From: a virus
Virus record (IMG/VR): IMGVR_UViG_3300025030_000050
Location: 49,350-113,349 of that record
Direction: 5' to 3' (one strand)
Length of the DNA stretch: 64,000 nt
How positions within the stretch are numbered: position 1 is the stretch's first letter; every line of letters starts with the position of its first letter. A program made the position numbers and the translations under genes. The notes beneath the pieces are model-generated. The model was not told where the DNA came from and searched no databases. It saw only the letters and a list, made by a program, of their open reading frames with translations. Shown one piece after another: positions 53,389-62,269 of this stretch.

Positions 53389-54267
53389 ATGAAAACTGAT
53401 TATTCAGAACTTAAAGGCGAGGAAGTAATTTTTATTAATGACGCAGGGGAAGATGAACCTCAAGAGGTGTTAGATTCGTATTTCATCGACATTGAAGAGT
53501 TCGATGAATTTTACAATGAAAGCACATCATTGTGCGTAGTTAGTGCTCGTAAGGGTATGGGGAAATCTGCTCTCTTGTCTCGCTTAGAATATAAACTTCG
53601 TAATTCAAGCGATTATGAGAACCCAATTATTGTCAGATCCACAGGAAATGCACTGCTTGGGTTGGGTGATTTTCAAGGTAAAGATCAAGCATATTTAGAA
53701 AATTATTGGAAGCAAATTGTCTGTAAGAAAATCAATATTGAGATTGGTAAGCTCATTGGATTTGCTTTGGCAGATAACGAAATATCAATGGTTGAGGCAG
53801 CAGAGCTTGAAGGAATTAAGAGCAAAAACCTTGTTGGTGCTCTTGTGTCTAGAATTAAAGGAAAAATTCCGTATTTAAATTTAGAACTGAAAAAAAGCAT
53901 ACCTGATAACTGGGAACAGTTACTTAAGACGTACCAGGAAAGTCACAGTAAATCAGCGGTTTGGGTTTTAATAGACGACATTGATGCGAAATATTTAGAT
54001 ACTGAAGAGTATCAAATTAGGATTGGTTCTTTTTTTAGTGCTATAAGAGGACTTGTCCATGATGTTAAAAATTTAAATATTCGTGTAACAGTGAGAACGG
54101 ATGTTTGGCACAATCTAAGATATCTTGAGGATTTGGATAAATTGGAACAGTATTTGATTGAAATAAACTGGACCAAAAATAGAACGAAAGAAATGCTTGC
54201 AAAGCGCATATCATCAAATGCATTCAAAGCGGCAAATATGATGTTGGGGAAAGGAAAAAATTTGTAG
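53389..54267 (+). CDS. P-loop ATPase, STAND/Sll1717-like
   Basis: 292 residues. Walker A ARKGMGKSALL (53-63) and Walker B VWVLIDDIDAKY (~190). LENYWKQIVCKKINIEIGK and RGLVHDVKNLNIRVTVRTDVW match the P-loop ATPase family often seen in defence-like contexts, but that family is usually longer, so this copy looks C-terminally shortened; it ends at TAG. Possible anti-host or anti-phage role. Confidence 0.6.
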   Translation: MKTDYSELKGEEVIFINDAGEDEPQEVLDSYFIDIEEFDEFYNESTSLCVVSARKGMGKSALLSRLEYKLRNSSDYENPIIVRSTGNALLGLGDFQGKDQAYLENYWKQIVCKKINIEIGKLIGFALADNEISMVEAAELEGIKSKNLVGALVSRIKGKIPYLNLELKKSIPDNWEQLLKTYQESHSKSAVWVLIDDIDAKYLDTEEYQIRIGSFFSAIRGLVHDVKNLNIRVTVRTDVWHNLRYLEDLDKLEQYLIEINWTKNRTKEMLAKRISSNAFKAANMMLGKGKNL

Positions 54268-54328
54268 ATCAAAGTAATTGCAAGGGCAATCTCCAGTGCT
54301 CATTTAAATAACGGCAATGGGTGAAGTC

Positions 54329-54526
54329 ATGAATATAAAATTGTATTGTAAAAGTATGGGGAAAATTTTTAGAGTAACCAAAGTCGCTTTAAATGATCAA
54401 GAAGCAAATGATTATTGCTCAAAACATAAAGATCAAGGAGTAATAGCAGTAGACAATAAAAATGGCCTGGTTTATATCGCTGAGTTCTATTCTTCTAAAG
54501 TTCCATCAAGCGTATTGCCTGACTAA
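54329..54526 (+). CDS. Small hypothetical protein
   Basis: 65 residues from ATG 54329. Pattern NIKLYCKSMGKIFRVTKVAL with a beta-alpha-beta look; unrecognised. Ends just before motif copy 5. Confidence 0.5.
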   Translation: MNIKLYCKSMGKIFRVTKVALNDQEANDYCSKHKDQGVIAVDNKNGLVYIAEFYSSKVPSSVLPD

Positions 54527-54554
54527 AACAAAAGATATACTTTGAAAATAAATC

Positions 54555-54580
54555 TATAACTGAAATAACGTGAATTTTTT
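54555..54580 (+). promoter_or_regulatory. TATAAC motif copy 5
   Basis: TATAAC, seven bases, ACGTGAATTTTTT, running straight into the GGAGG ribosome site of the methyltransferase. Confidence 0.6.
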
Positions 54581-54591
54581 GGAGGTGATAA

Positions 54592-56202
54592 ATGAGCATT
54601 AACGGCCTTATCAAAGAAATAAAAGCAAGCAATCAAGACTTTGAATTCTATCCCACGACCAATGAGATTATTGATTTGATCAGAACAGATTTAAAAGAAC
54701 CTTATAAGGAAGGAATTTTTAAATCTGTTCTAGATTGTGGAGCAGGAAACGGGCAGACTTTAGATAAATTGACAGATGGCGACAAATACGCCATTGAAAA
54801 ATCAGAAATACTTATTAGCGCAATGCCTGCTAATATTTTCATAGTAGGTACTGAATTTTTTGAAAACTCGCTAATTGATAAAAAAGTCGATGTAGTTTTC
54901 TGCAATCCGCCATACAGTCAGTACCGGGAATGGGCGGTAAAGATTATTAATGAAGCAAATTGCAATTGTATTTACTTGGTATTGCCTGAAAGATGGAAAA
55001 ACCAACCAGAAATAAAAACATGCATTGAAGACAGAAAAGCAAGTTTTAAAGTATTAGGTAATTTTGATTTTCTTGAAGCTGATAGAAAAGCAAGAGCAAA
55101 AGCAGATGTTATTAAAATTAGTTTAAATACGATTTCAAGGTATAGTAATTCTGCTAGCCCGGACATAGATCCTTTCAGTTTATGGGTAGAAAAAACGTTT
55201 CCTATTAACAGTCAAAAAACAAATTTAAAAGAACAAGAACAGAAATTTAGAGAAAAAATAAATGAATTAGTACCAGGCCGTGGACTTGCAAACACTTTAG
55301 TCAGTTTGTATCAAAATGAACTCAATGTTTTGCAGACTAATTTTGCTAACATATCGGGCCTTGATTTTACAATTTTTTCTGAGTTGAAAATTGATTTTGC
55401 CTCAATTGTTCATTTGCTAAAATCAAGGATTGTAAATTTGAAAACTAAATACTGGCGTGAACTTTTTGACCATTTTGAGCCAGTAACAAATAGGCTTACA
55501 TCTGCAAGCAGAAAAGCTTTACTTGACACATTGACTAAAAATATCGGCGTTGATTTTAATGAAAACAATATTTATGCCGTAACTTTGTGGGCGATTAAAA
55601 ACGCTAATCATTATTTTGATCAGCAATTAATTGACGTTTATGTAGGCTTGTCTAAAAAAGCGAATTGCATTAAATACAAGTCAAATCTGAATACGTGGGA
55701 AAATGATCATTGGCGATTTAACGAAATATATAGAGACGGCAAAGCAGGCTCTTATTGCCTTGATTATCGTTGTGTGCTTGAGTTCTACAACACATTTGAT
55801 ACTAGCAGCTATGGGCAATATGATTACCCCAAAGGGCTTAAAAACAGTGTTCACGACGCTATTAATGATATTATCGCCATAGCTAAAAATTTAGGCTTTG
55901 CTTGTAATAGTTCTGAAAATAGTTTAAACAAAGACTGGAAACCAGGGCAAAGCAATGATTTTTATATGAATGATGGCAAGATCTTGATGAATGTCAGGGC
56001 ATATAAAAACGGAAACATTCATTTTAAATTTGATCAAAAGTTTTTGAAAAGCTTGAATATAGAATTCGGTAGACTAAAGGGATGGCTTAGGAATGCGAAA
56101 CAAGCCAGTCAAGAAATGGATATAACAGAGACAGAGGCTAAAAAATATTTCAAAACCAATTTTAGCCTTGAATATTCAGCGGTTAAAAGTATTACTAATT
56201 AA
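54592..56202 (+). CDS. DNA methyltransferase-like protein with DUF4942
   Basis: 536 residues. SAM motif I VLDCGAGNGQTL (47-58) and catalytic NPPY (105-108, in VVFCNPPYSQ), the amino-methylase type. The C-terminal half (YAVTLWAIKNANHYFDQQLI, YCLDYRCVLEFYNTFD) matches DUF4942. Likely N6-adenine or N4-cytosine DNA methylation to dodge host restriction; no restriction partner is seen. GGAGG ribosome site and motif copy 5 upstream. Confidence 0.78.
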   Translation: MSINGLIKEIKASNQDFEFYPTTNEIIDLIRTDLKEPYKEGIFKSVLDCGAGNGQTLDKLTDGDKYAIEKSEILISAMPANIFIVGTEFFENSLIDKKVDVVFCNPPYSQYREWAVKIINEANCNCIYLVLPERWKNQPEIKTCIEDRKASFKVLGNFDFLEADRKARAKADVIKISLNTISRYSNSASPDIDPFSLWVEKTFPINSQKTNLKEQEQKFREKINELVPGRGLANTLVSLYQNELNVLQTNFANISGLDFTIFSELKIDFASIVHLLKSRIVNLKTKYWRELFDHFEPVTNRLTSASRKALLDTLTKNIGVDFNENNIYAVTLWAIKNANHYFDQQLIDVYVGLSKKANCIKYKSNLNTWENDHWRFNEIYRDGKAGSYCLDYRCVLEFYNTFDTSSYGQYDYPKGLKNSVHDAINDIIAIAKNLGFACNSSENSLNKDWKPGQSNDFYMNDGKILMNVRAYKNGNIHFKFDQKFLKSLNIEFGRLKGWLRNAKQASQEMDITETEAKKYFKTNFSLEYSAVKSITN

Positions 56203-56211
56203 GGAGAGATT

Positions 56212-56553
56212 ATGAAAGTTAAATGCATTAATAACATTGATATGAAAGGTATTTTAGAAATTGGCAAAATATATACAGTCGAGAAGGAAGAAGGTAGATA
56301 TTATCATCTTAAAGAAACGTTAAACATAGGCGGCTGTTATTGGAAAACTAGATTTGAAAAGGTAAGGGATGATAAAACAAACAGCAATTCAATTACCAAG
56401 AAAGATATTCGATACCTGAATTTATTCACCAGACAAGAACTACGTAATTATGCTAAAAAACTAGGGGTTAGAATAGGAAGAGACAAAAGAGATACAATTA
56501 GGAACCTAATTTCTTCCGGTCTTGCCTATGTCACAATCAAACTAGGTGATTAA
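56212..56553 (+). CDS. KVKC-domain protein with SAP-like C-terminus
   Basis: 113 residues. N-terminal ~50 residues: KVKCINNIDMKGILEIGKIY, then YHLKETLNIGGCYWKTRFEKV, the small domain repeated in 59072 and 61609. The C-terminal LFTRQELRNYAKKLGVRIGR plus a following helix looks like a SAP DNA-binding motif. AAGGAGAG upstream. Confidence 0.6.
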   Translation: MKVKCINNIDMKGILEIGKIYTVEKEEGRYYHLKETLNIGGCYWKTRFEKVRDDKTNSNSITKKDIRYLNLFTRQELRNYAKKLGVRIGRDKRDTIRNLISSGLAYVTIKLGD

Positions 56554-56554
56554 A

Positions 56555-56692
56555 GTGAATGCACTGATATTGCTTATATCTCTTATTTGTTTAATTAATT
56601 CTGTTTTTGCCAATAATATCAATTGTTGTCTTAGTTATGGCATAGCTTTTATATTCTCAATGCTTTATTTTATGGAAAGGGCGAAGAAATGA
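56555..56692 (+). CDS. Small membrane protein (GTG start)
   Basis: 45 residues with two hydrophobic stretches (NALILLISLICLINSVFA; SYGIAFIFSMLYFM). AGGTGA upstream. ATGA overlap with the lipoprotein gene, so a coupled membrane pair. Confidence 0.5.
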   Translation: MNALILLISLICLINSVFANNINCCLSYGIAFIFSMLYFMERAKK

Positions 56693-57141
56693 AAACGATT
56701 ATTGTTATTACTATGTGTTTGTTATCCGGTTGTAGTGTTATAGATAAAAAATCTTTATTCACTGACTTGAATTCAGTACAAGATGAGAAAACAGCAAATG
56801 CTTTGATTTGTGAAGGGAATTTCTTTGAAGTTGGTTTTGATTGTGCTGAATTAACCGGACATTATAAATGGCTACACCCTATGATAGCTATATATTTAGG
56901 ATGCACTGTTAATTGGTATCAGCAAGATAAGATTACAAAATCAGTTGTTATTACTTCAAACGATTTAACCACTAATCATGAAATCGGACATATTAGAGGC
57001 AGAAAGGACAATTTTAAAACAGGAATCGAAAGTCAAGATCCTGAGGTTATTAAGAAATATACAGAACTGGCAAGAAATATAGAGGCTAAGTATATTAGTG
57101 AAGGTAAATGCATGGGAATAAATGAATATTTATTAAAATAA
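56689..57141 (+). CDS. Lipoprotein with HExxH motif
   Basis: 150 residues. Lipobox LLSGC (Cys15) after a hydrophobic start. HEIGH at residues 97-101 is a zinc-metallopeptidase-like HExxH, followed by IRGRKDN. A preceding hydrophobic WLHPMIAIYLGCTV. Envelope-anchored; may be an exclusion or lysis factor or a real protease. A third zinc ligand cannot be assigned. Confidence 0.55.
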   Translation: MKTIIVITMCLLSGCSVIDKKSLFTDLNSVQDEKTANALICEGNFFEVGFDCAELTGHYKWLHPMIAIYLGCTVNWYQQDKITKSVVITSNDLTTNHEIGHIRGRKDNFKTGIESQDPEVIKKYTELARNIEAKYISEGKCMGINEYLLK

Positions 57142-57217
57142 ATCTTGCAAAATAAGTTAAAATAGATTAAGATAAATCAACATTGAAACAAAATAAATTT
57201 TAACAAAGGAGAAAGCT

Positions 57218-57760
57218 ATGATATTTGAAATTAAACACAAATTTTCTTTTAAAATTTTATTTTCTGGTGAATTTAAATCAATTAAAGATTGTCTGGTTAC
57301 TGCAAACCTGCAAGGTGCAAACCTGCAATATGCAAACCTGCAAGGTGCAAACCTGCAATATGCAAACCTGCAAGATGCAGACCTGCAAGATGCAAACCTG
57401 CAAGGTGCAAACCTGCGATATGCAAACCTGCGATATGCAAACCTGCAATATGCAAACCTGCGATATGCAAACCTGCGATATGCAAACCTGCAAGATGCAG
57501 ACCTGCAATATGCAGACCTGCAATATGCAGACCTGCAATATGCAGACCTGCAATATGCAAACCTTGATTTTTCCTGTCTGCATCTTGCCTGCAAAACATT
57601 TAATGTAAAATGGAGTGATAAGCATATATTTCAATTTATCGCCCATATAACTAGGAGTAATGTTGAAAATTTATCTGATAATGCTAGGGAAGCAATTTTA
57701 GCATTAGACAAATGGAAAAATGATTTTTGCAATTATAGAACAGATATTAAAAAAATTTAA
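57218..57760 (+). CDS. Pentapeptide-repeat protein
   Basis: 180 residues with about 18 ANLQ(G/Y/D)-type pentapeptides (residues ~28-112), predicted right-handed quadrilateral beta-helix. Short N- and C-terminal caps. Such proteins can mimic DNA (gyrase inhibition) but this one is not identified further. AAAGGAGAAAG ribosome site. Confidence 0.8.
   Translation: MIFEIKHKFSFKILFSGEFKSIKDCLVTANLQGANLQYANLQGANLQYANLQDADLQDANLQGANLRYANLRYANLQYANLRYANLRYANLQDADLQYADLQYADLQYADLQYANLDFSCLHLACKTFNVKWSDKHIFQFIAHITRSNVENLSDNAREAILALDKWKNDFCNYRTDIKKI
57301..57560 (+). repeat. Tandem 15-bp repeats
   Basis: About 17 near-identical copies of TGCAAACCTGCAATA (variants GGT, GAT) encode the pentapeptides. Units lack stop codons in all six frames, which explains the six overlapping open frames here. 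Confidence 0.85.
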
Positions 57761-57774
57761 TAAAGGAGAAAATT

Positions 57775-58743
57775 ATGTCTGCTAATATGAAAAGAAAAAT
57801 GTTTGCGTCTAAAACGAAAAATCCTTGGTGGTCTTTGGGGTCAGAATCTTTCGTTTTTGAAGATGTAAGTAATGAAGAGTTGTTTCATTTATCCAAGGCC
57901 GATTTTCCAGTTAAACTCGTTAACCTTGATCAGTATAATGAAAAGTTCAAGGATTATTATTTGCTGGTTAATGAAGTTACCGGAGATGTGCTTAGGCAAT
58001 GCAAGGGCAGACTCCAGCCCATGCAGGCGCTGACATTTTTCAATAAAATAACTCAGCTCGGGAATATAACTGATATTGGCGCAATCGGAAACGGGGAAAA
58101 AGTTTTCTTCAGCCTTGATGCAGGAGAGTTTAGCATAGGCGAGGGCAATACACATAAAACCTTCATTAATGCCGTCTTGCCGCATGACGGCACGATGAAA
58201 GTAACGCTTGGGACGGGTGATTTTAGAATTGAATGTCAAAACACCTTCAATGCCTGGAAGAAAAGTTTGAAAGAAGGTGAATTTTTAGCAGCAAAGCAAA
58301 CTGCTACGGCAGAGGGAAAGGTTGACAAATGGGTAAAAACTTTCCTTGAAATGCAGGAAGAAAGTAAAAATTTGCGCCTGAATTTTCTCAAGCTGGCAAA
58401 AATGAAATTTAGTCCCGATAGCCAGGCCCAGATCATTCAAAAGCTTTTTGACGAAAAAGATAACACCAGATCGTTGAATCAGCAAAAAATGCTTGCTCAA
58501 ATAATCGGAGATAATGCAAGTAAAATTCCCAGCTCTCAAAGAGGAACAGGTTATGACATTTTCAACGGCGTGACTTATCTCACAAGCCATGAAAGCGTGA
58601 TTAAGAAAAATACGGATAGACTTGAAGCTGTTTTGTTTGGTACAGCCCAAAAGTTTGCCGAAAAAGCTTTCAATATAATTCTTGGATCTGTTCCCGATGA
58701 AGTTATTGAAGAGCGTGAATTTGCAAGAACAATCACAGTTTAA
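57775..58743 (+). CDS. DUF932-family phage protein
   Basis: 322 residues. KNPWWSLGSESF, FFSLDAGEFSIGEGNTHKTF, GTGDFRIECQNTFNAW and a C-terminal RGTGYDIFNGVTYLTSHES are the TIGR03299/DUF932 pattern, common on plasmids and phages. Biochemical role unknown. Confidence 0.85.
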   Translation: MSANMKRKMFASKTKNPWWSLGSESFVFEDVSNEELFHLSKADFPVKLVNLDQYNEKFKDYYLLVNEVTGDVLRQCKGRLQPMQALTFFNKITQLGNITDIGAIGNGEKVFFSLDAGEFSIGEGNTHKTFINAVLPHDGTMKVTLGTGDFRIECQNTFNAWKKSLKEGEFLAAKQTATAEGKVDKWVKTFLEMQEESKNLRLNFLKLAKMKFSPDSQAQIIQKLFDEKDNTRSLNQQKMLAQIIGDNASKIPSSQRGTGYDIFNGVTYLTSHESVIKKNTDRLEAVLFGTAQKFAEKAFNIILGSVPDEVIEEREFARTITV

Positions 58744-58754
58744 AGGAGAAAGCT

Positions 58755-59065
58755 ATGAAAGATTTTACGCCAGGGGTAAAGATTGAATATTGTCCAAATG
58801 AAAATTATATTAGCTTGCATTTAAGATATAAGATGGTAGATAACAAAGTTTTTGTTAGTTCTGATTTGTCAGATAGTATTAAAATAGAAACTCTTCCTAA
58901 TTTGCCTAAAGCTATTTTATCTCAATTCTTGATATAAATGGAGTTAAAAGTATATCAATTCAGTCTTATGAGATAACAATTGTAAAAGCTCAGGCTTACA
59001 GTTGGGAAGAATTGTCATCTAAAATTAAACTTATTCTTTCAACCTATTTACCGGTCGAAAAGTGA
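58755..59065 (+). pseudogene. Small gene with -1 frameshift
   Basis: ATG 58755 with AAAGGAG gives 60 residues to TAA 58935. At about 58929 (TTCTTGATA) the -1 frame continues as DINGVKSISIQSYEITIVKA ... LSTYLPVEK to 59065. An extra T restores ~103 residues. Confidence 0.6.
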
Positions 59066-59071
59066 GGCATT

Positions 59072-59845
59072 ATGAAAGTAAAATGTATTGATAACCAATG
59101 TTATCAGCATCAATTAACAAGTGGTAAAGTTTACGATGTTGAGCCATATAATGAAGATGGAGTTAACTACTTCAAATTTACTGGAGATAATGGTAGAGAA
59201 AATTTACTCGCTTATCAAACCAGATTTGAAGTAGTTGAAAATGAAACTAAAATTAAGAAGGTTAAAACTATGAAAGTAAAATGTGTCGATAATAACGGCT
59301 GTAGTTTGTTGACAATAGGTAAAATTTATGAAGCATATCGATATGGAGATTTTTATCGTATAACTGATGATGAAGGTAAAGAAAATATGGGATATAATAT
59401 AAGCAGATTTGAAGTCGTTAAAGAAAAGGAGAAAGCCGTGAAAAAAGACAGAATTTATTTTAGAGACAATAAAGGCAATTTCTGTACTGCAAGGCAATTC
59501 TTTGCCGAAAGCAAGCAAATCAGCTCATTCATTACAACAAACGATTTCATCATTGCTGAAAGAACCTATAAAGAACTGTCAAAGAAATATGAAGACAATA
59601 AAGATAAGATCGCATTGCTTGTTATTGGGGCCAGCAGTATTAGAGAAATTAGTTGCAGTGACAACAATTATCTTAATATTAGTTTCTATAAAAACGGTGA
59701 AGTTACCATACAGTACAATGTAGATGCTAGTGGCGGATCAAGACTGGATATTCTTAATAGGGTGTATCAAAAGATAGAGTCTATTCTAAGCATTCAAAAA
59801 AGTTATATGACACAATCAATTCAGACTTTTGTTTGCCTTGATTGA
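59072..59845 (+). CDS. Protein with two KVKC domains
   Basis: 257 residues. Copy 1 KVKCIDNQCYQHQLTSGKVY ... RFEVVEN and copy 2 KVKCVDNNGCSLLTIGKIYE ... RFEVVKE are joined by Lys-rich linkers. The C-terminal ~140 residues (IYFRDNKGNFCTARQFF, LLVIGASSIREISC) form a separate unrecognised domain. GTGAGG leader. Confidence 0.6.
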   Translation: MKVKCIDNQCYQHQLTSGKVYDVEPYNEDGVNYFKFTGDNGRENLLAYQTRFEVVENETKIKKVKTMKVKCVDNNGCSLLTIGKIYEAYRYGDFYRITDDEGKENMGYNISRFEVVKEKEKAVKKDRIYFRDNKGNFCTARQFFAESKQISSFITTNDFIIAERTYKELSKKYEDNKDKIALLVIGASSIREISCSDNNYLNISFYKNGEVTIQYNVDASGGSRLDILNRVYQKIESILSIQKSYMTQSIQTFVCLD

Positions 59846-59854
59846 TTATTGTTA

Positions 59855-59878
59855 GGGCATGTTATTAGCAGCATGCCC
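59855..59878 (+). terminator. Hairpin between genes
   Basis: GGGCATG/CATGCCC with a 10-base loop; no T-run. Possible attenuator. Confidence 0.4.
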
Positions 59879-59915
59879 GATAGAGTAATCAAAAACCTAA
59901 ACAAAGGATATTGCC

Positions 59916-61304
59916 ATGGATTTAACTAATTATGTAAAAGCCGGATTCCCTTTAATTTCTATTCAGACCGAAGAAATTAAAAGATGTATTAAATCTGTTT
60001 TTGTTAGCGAGCCTTTTAAAAAATATGCCTGGAATGCTTTGGAAGGGATAAAAGGGGAATATACAGGTGTTGAAGATGTTTTGAATTTTACAAAAAAGCT
60101 GAATAAATCAATTATTTGCCTTGAAAATTTTAATTGGTTTTTAGGTAAAGAAGGAATTCAGCAAGCTATTTTAAACAATCTGGAAATGTATAAAAATAAT
60201 CAAGTTTGTTTGATTATTATCGATAAGAACAAAATCAATCCGTTTTTTGATAAAATTAGCCACAAGCTTGATTTTGCCTTGCCTAAAGCCGATGAATTCA
60301 AACCTATTATTGAAAACTTTGCCAAGCAAATCAATCAGATTCTTAGTAATAATGAAATAGATGTGATTGCCAAAAATCTTCTGGGCTTGAGCTTTGAAGA
60401 GGCCGAAAATGCCATTGCTTTTGATACGGTTAGCAATGGCAGGATTGATGTTAAATCAGTTGGAAAAGCAAAGCAACAAATTATAAATAGTTCTGGTTTT
60501 ATGACGATTCAAGAACCTGAAAAAATAGAAAACATAGGCGGATTAGTGCCTTTAAAGCGTTATATAAAGGCAAGACTTAAAGCCTATGAACAAGGTAACA
60601 AACACATGCCTAAGCTTAAAGAACTGCTATTGGTAGGCATTCCAGGTGCGGGCAAAAGTTTGGTTGCTAAAGCACTTGCCAATATTTTTCAATTTCCTTT
60701 GATTTCTGCAAATATAGGGCAACTGAAAAATAGTCTTGTGGGTGAAACTGAAAAGAATACAAAAAGGTTCACAGATACGGTTGACAGTATAGGCAATGCC
60801 GTTATTTTACTTGATGAAGTTGAAAAAATGTTTGGCAATGCCAATGATTCAGGAGTTAGTCAGGGACAAATGGGCCACTTCTTGACGTGGTTAAACGATA
60901 GGCAAAGTGAAGCTATTATTGTAGCTACAGCTAATAATCTGTCATCTTTGCCGCCCGAATTTTTAAGGGCTGGTAGGTGGGATTGTATCTTTTTTGTTGA
61001 CTATCCTAATCTTGAAGAAAGAAAGGAAATAATCAAGATTATGAACAAGAAACACAAAACTGGTTTAGATGAAAGTCTTGCCGAAAGACTTGAATTCTTT
61101 TCCGGAGCTGAGATTGAACAGCTCGCTAAAGACAGTCACTTTGATGATGTGGCCGAACTTATTAACAACATGCCAACACTATACAGAACACAAAAGGATA
61201 AAATAGACGACATTAAAGCCAAGGGGAAAAACTATCGGAAAGCAAACAGCAATGTTATTTTTTGTAGTAGTGAAAATCAAAATTTTTCAAGAGTAATTAA
61301 TTAA
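59916..61304 (+). CDS. AAA+ ATPase, Ycf46-like
   Basis: 462 residues. Pattern ENIGGLVPLKRYIKAR, Walker A GIPGAGKS (241-248), Walker B VILLDEVEKMF (296-306), IVATANNL (sensor 1), and FLRAGRWDCIFFVDYPNLEE, matching Ycf46 AAA proteins with their N-terminal alpha-beta domain. Ycf46 function is poorly known. Possibly a remodelling ATPase in replication or host takeover. No link to the protease-AAA+ protein is shown. Confidence 0.8.
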   Translation: MDLTNYVKAGFPLISIQTEEIKRCIKSVFVSEPFKKYAWNALEGIKGEYTGVEDVLNFTKKLNKSIICLENFNWFLGKEGIQQAILNNLEMYKNNQVCLIIIDKNKINPFFDKISHKLDFALPKADEFKPIIENFAKQINQILSNNEIDVIAKNLLGLSFEEAENAIAFDTVSNGRIDVKSVGKAKQQIINSSGFMTIQEPEKIENIGGLVPLKRYIKARLKAYEQGNKHMPKLKELLLVGIPGAGKSLVAKALANIFQFPLISANIGQLKNSLVGETEKNTKRFTDTVDSIGNAVILLDEVEKMFGNANDSGVSQGQMGHFLTWLNDRQSEAIIVATANNLSSLPPEFLRAGRWDCIFFVDYPNLEERKEIIKIMNKKHKTGLDESLAERLEFFSGAEIEQLAKDSHFDDVAELINNMPTLYRTQKDKIDDIKAKGKNYRKANSNVIFCSSENQNFSRVIN

Positions 61305-61315
61305 AAGGAGAAACT

Positions 61316-61612
61316 ATGACTGTAACGAAAGATCAGGTATTGAATAATTTAATTGATAATCAATTGCCAGGCGTTATCAAAATCATTGATAACGAATTGT
61401 CAAAGGTGCGAAGTAAAGTTTTCCCAGATAGAATTGTAGTAGGGTTGCAAGGAGAACTTGACATTGAGACAAGAAATAAAGTTGCTGATGAATACGTGAA
61501 TAATGGCGGTTGGTGTGCGGTCAAACACAAGACTTCTTCAGAGTTAAAGGAAAAAGGAAACCTAACCGTCTTTGAATTCTATCTTTGTGCACTAGAGGAG
61601 ATAAAGTTATGA
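61316..61612 (+). CDS. Hypothetical protein
   Basis: 98 residues, helical; KVADEYVNNGGWCAVKHKTS is a distinctive but unrecognised segment. AAGGAG upstream, ATGA overlap with the next gene. Confidence 0.6.
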   Translation: MTVTKDQVLNNLIDNQLPGVIKIIDNELSKVRSKVFPDRIVVGLQGELDIETRNKVADEYVNNGGWCAVKHKTSSELKEKGNLTVFEFYLCALEEIKL

Positions 61613-62268
61613 AAGTAAGATGTACTGACAATAGAAAATTTGAAATAGAGTTGACTGTAGGCAAAATTTATGAAGCGCGTGATGACGGAATGTATTATTC
61701 AATGGCTGATAATAACGGAAATAAAATTATTGTTAGTCAAGCAAGGTTTCAGGTCATTAAAAACAAAGAAAAAGAAGAGGAAAAGACTATAAAAGTAAGA
61801 TGTATTAATAACATAAACTTTCAATCAAGCCTTACTTTTGGCAAAATTTATAATGTATGGGAAAATCATAGCAATAGTTATCGTTTTATTAATGATAAAG
61901 GTGAAGAGGGAAGTTGTTATAAATCAAGATTTGAAGTCGTTGAAAACGAAAAACAAGAGGAGAACGCCATGGATAAGAAGAGAGAATTTAATTTTGTGCT
62001 GCCTAGCGTTTGCGCATTTTCAAGGCAAGAATGGACTAACGATTTAAGTAAAGAAAATCCGCTTATTGTCTTTAGAGTTAATGGCTATACTGATTTTATG
62101 ATCCATGAAAGTGTGGTTAAGAAAATCAATTATCTTAAACTCAGAATGCCCGAACTTACAAATACAGATCATGACATTTCGGTCCTAGCAGAATTTGTTA
62201 AGTCCGTTAAGGCTAAGAACTGGAATGATGAAAAAGCATGTGTCAAAATCGTTATTCCTAAAATCTGA
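61609..62268 (+). CDS. Protein with two KVRC domains
   Basis: 219 residues from ATG 61609 (AGAGGAG upstream). Two repeats: KVRCTDNRKFEIELTVGKIY ... and KVRCINNINFQSSLTFGKIY ... RFEVVENE, then a C-terminal domain (REFNFVLPSVCAFSRQEW). Same domain as 56212 and 59072. Confidence 0.6.
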   Translation: MKVRCTDNRKFEIELTVGKIYEARDDGMYYSMADNNGNKIIVSQARFQVIKNKEKEEEKTIKVRCINNINFQSSLTFGKIYNVWENHSNSYRFINDKGEEGSCYKSRFEVVENEKQEENAMDKKREFNFVLPSVCAFSRQEWTNDLSKENPLIVFRVNGYTDFMIHESVVKKINYLKLRMPELTNTDHDISVLAEFVKSVKAKNWNDEKACVKIVIPKI

Positions 62269-62269
62269 C

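Noticed and set aside
57301-57560. CRISPR-like array
   Set aside because: Direct 15-bp units with no unique spacers and coding sense; no cas genes.
57157-57646. Long open frames on both strands over the pentapeptide gene
   Set aside because: They arise because the 15-bp repeat has no stop in any frame; only the plus-strand frame at 57218 has a ribosome site and coherent ends.
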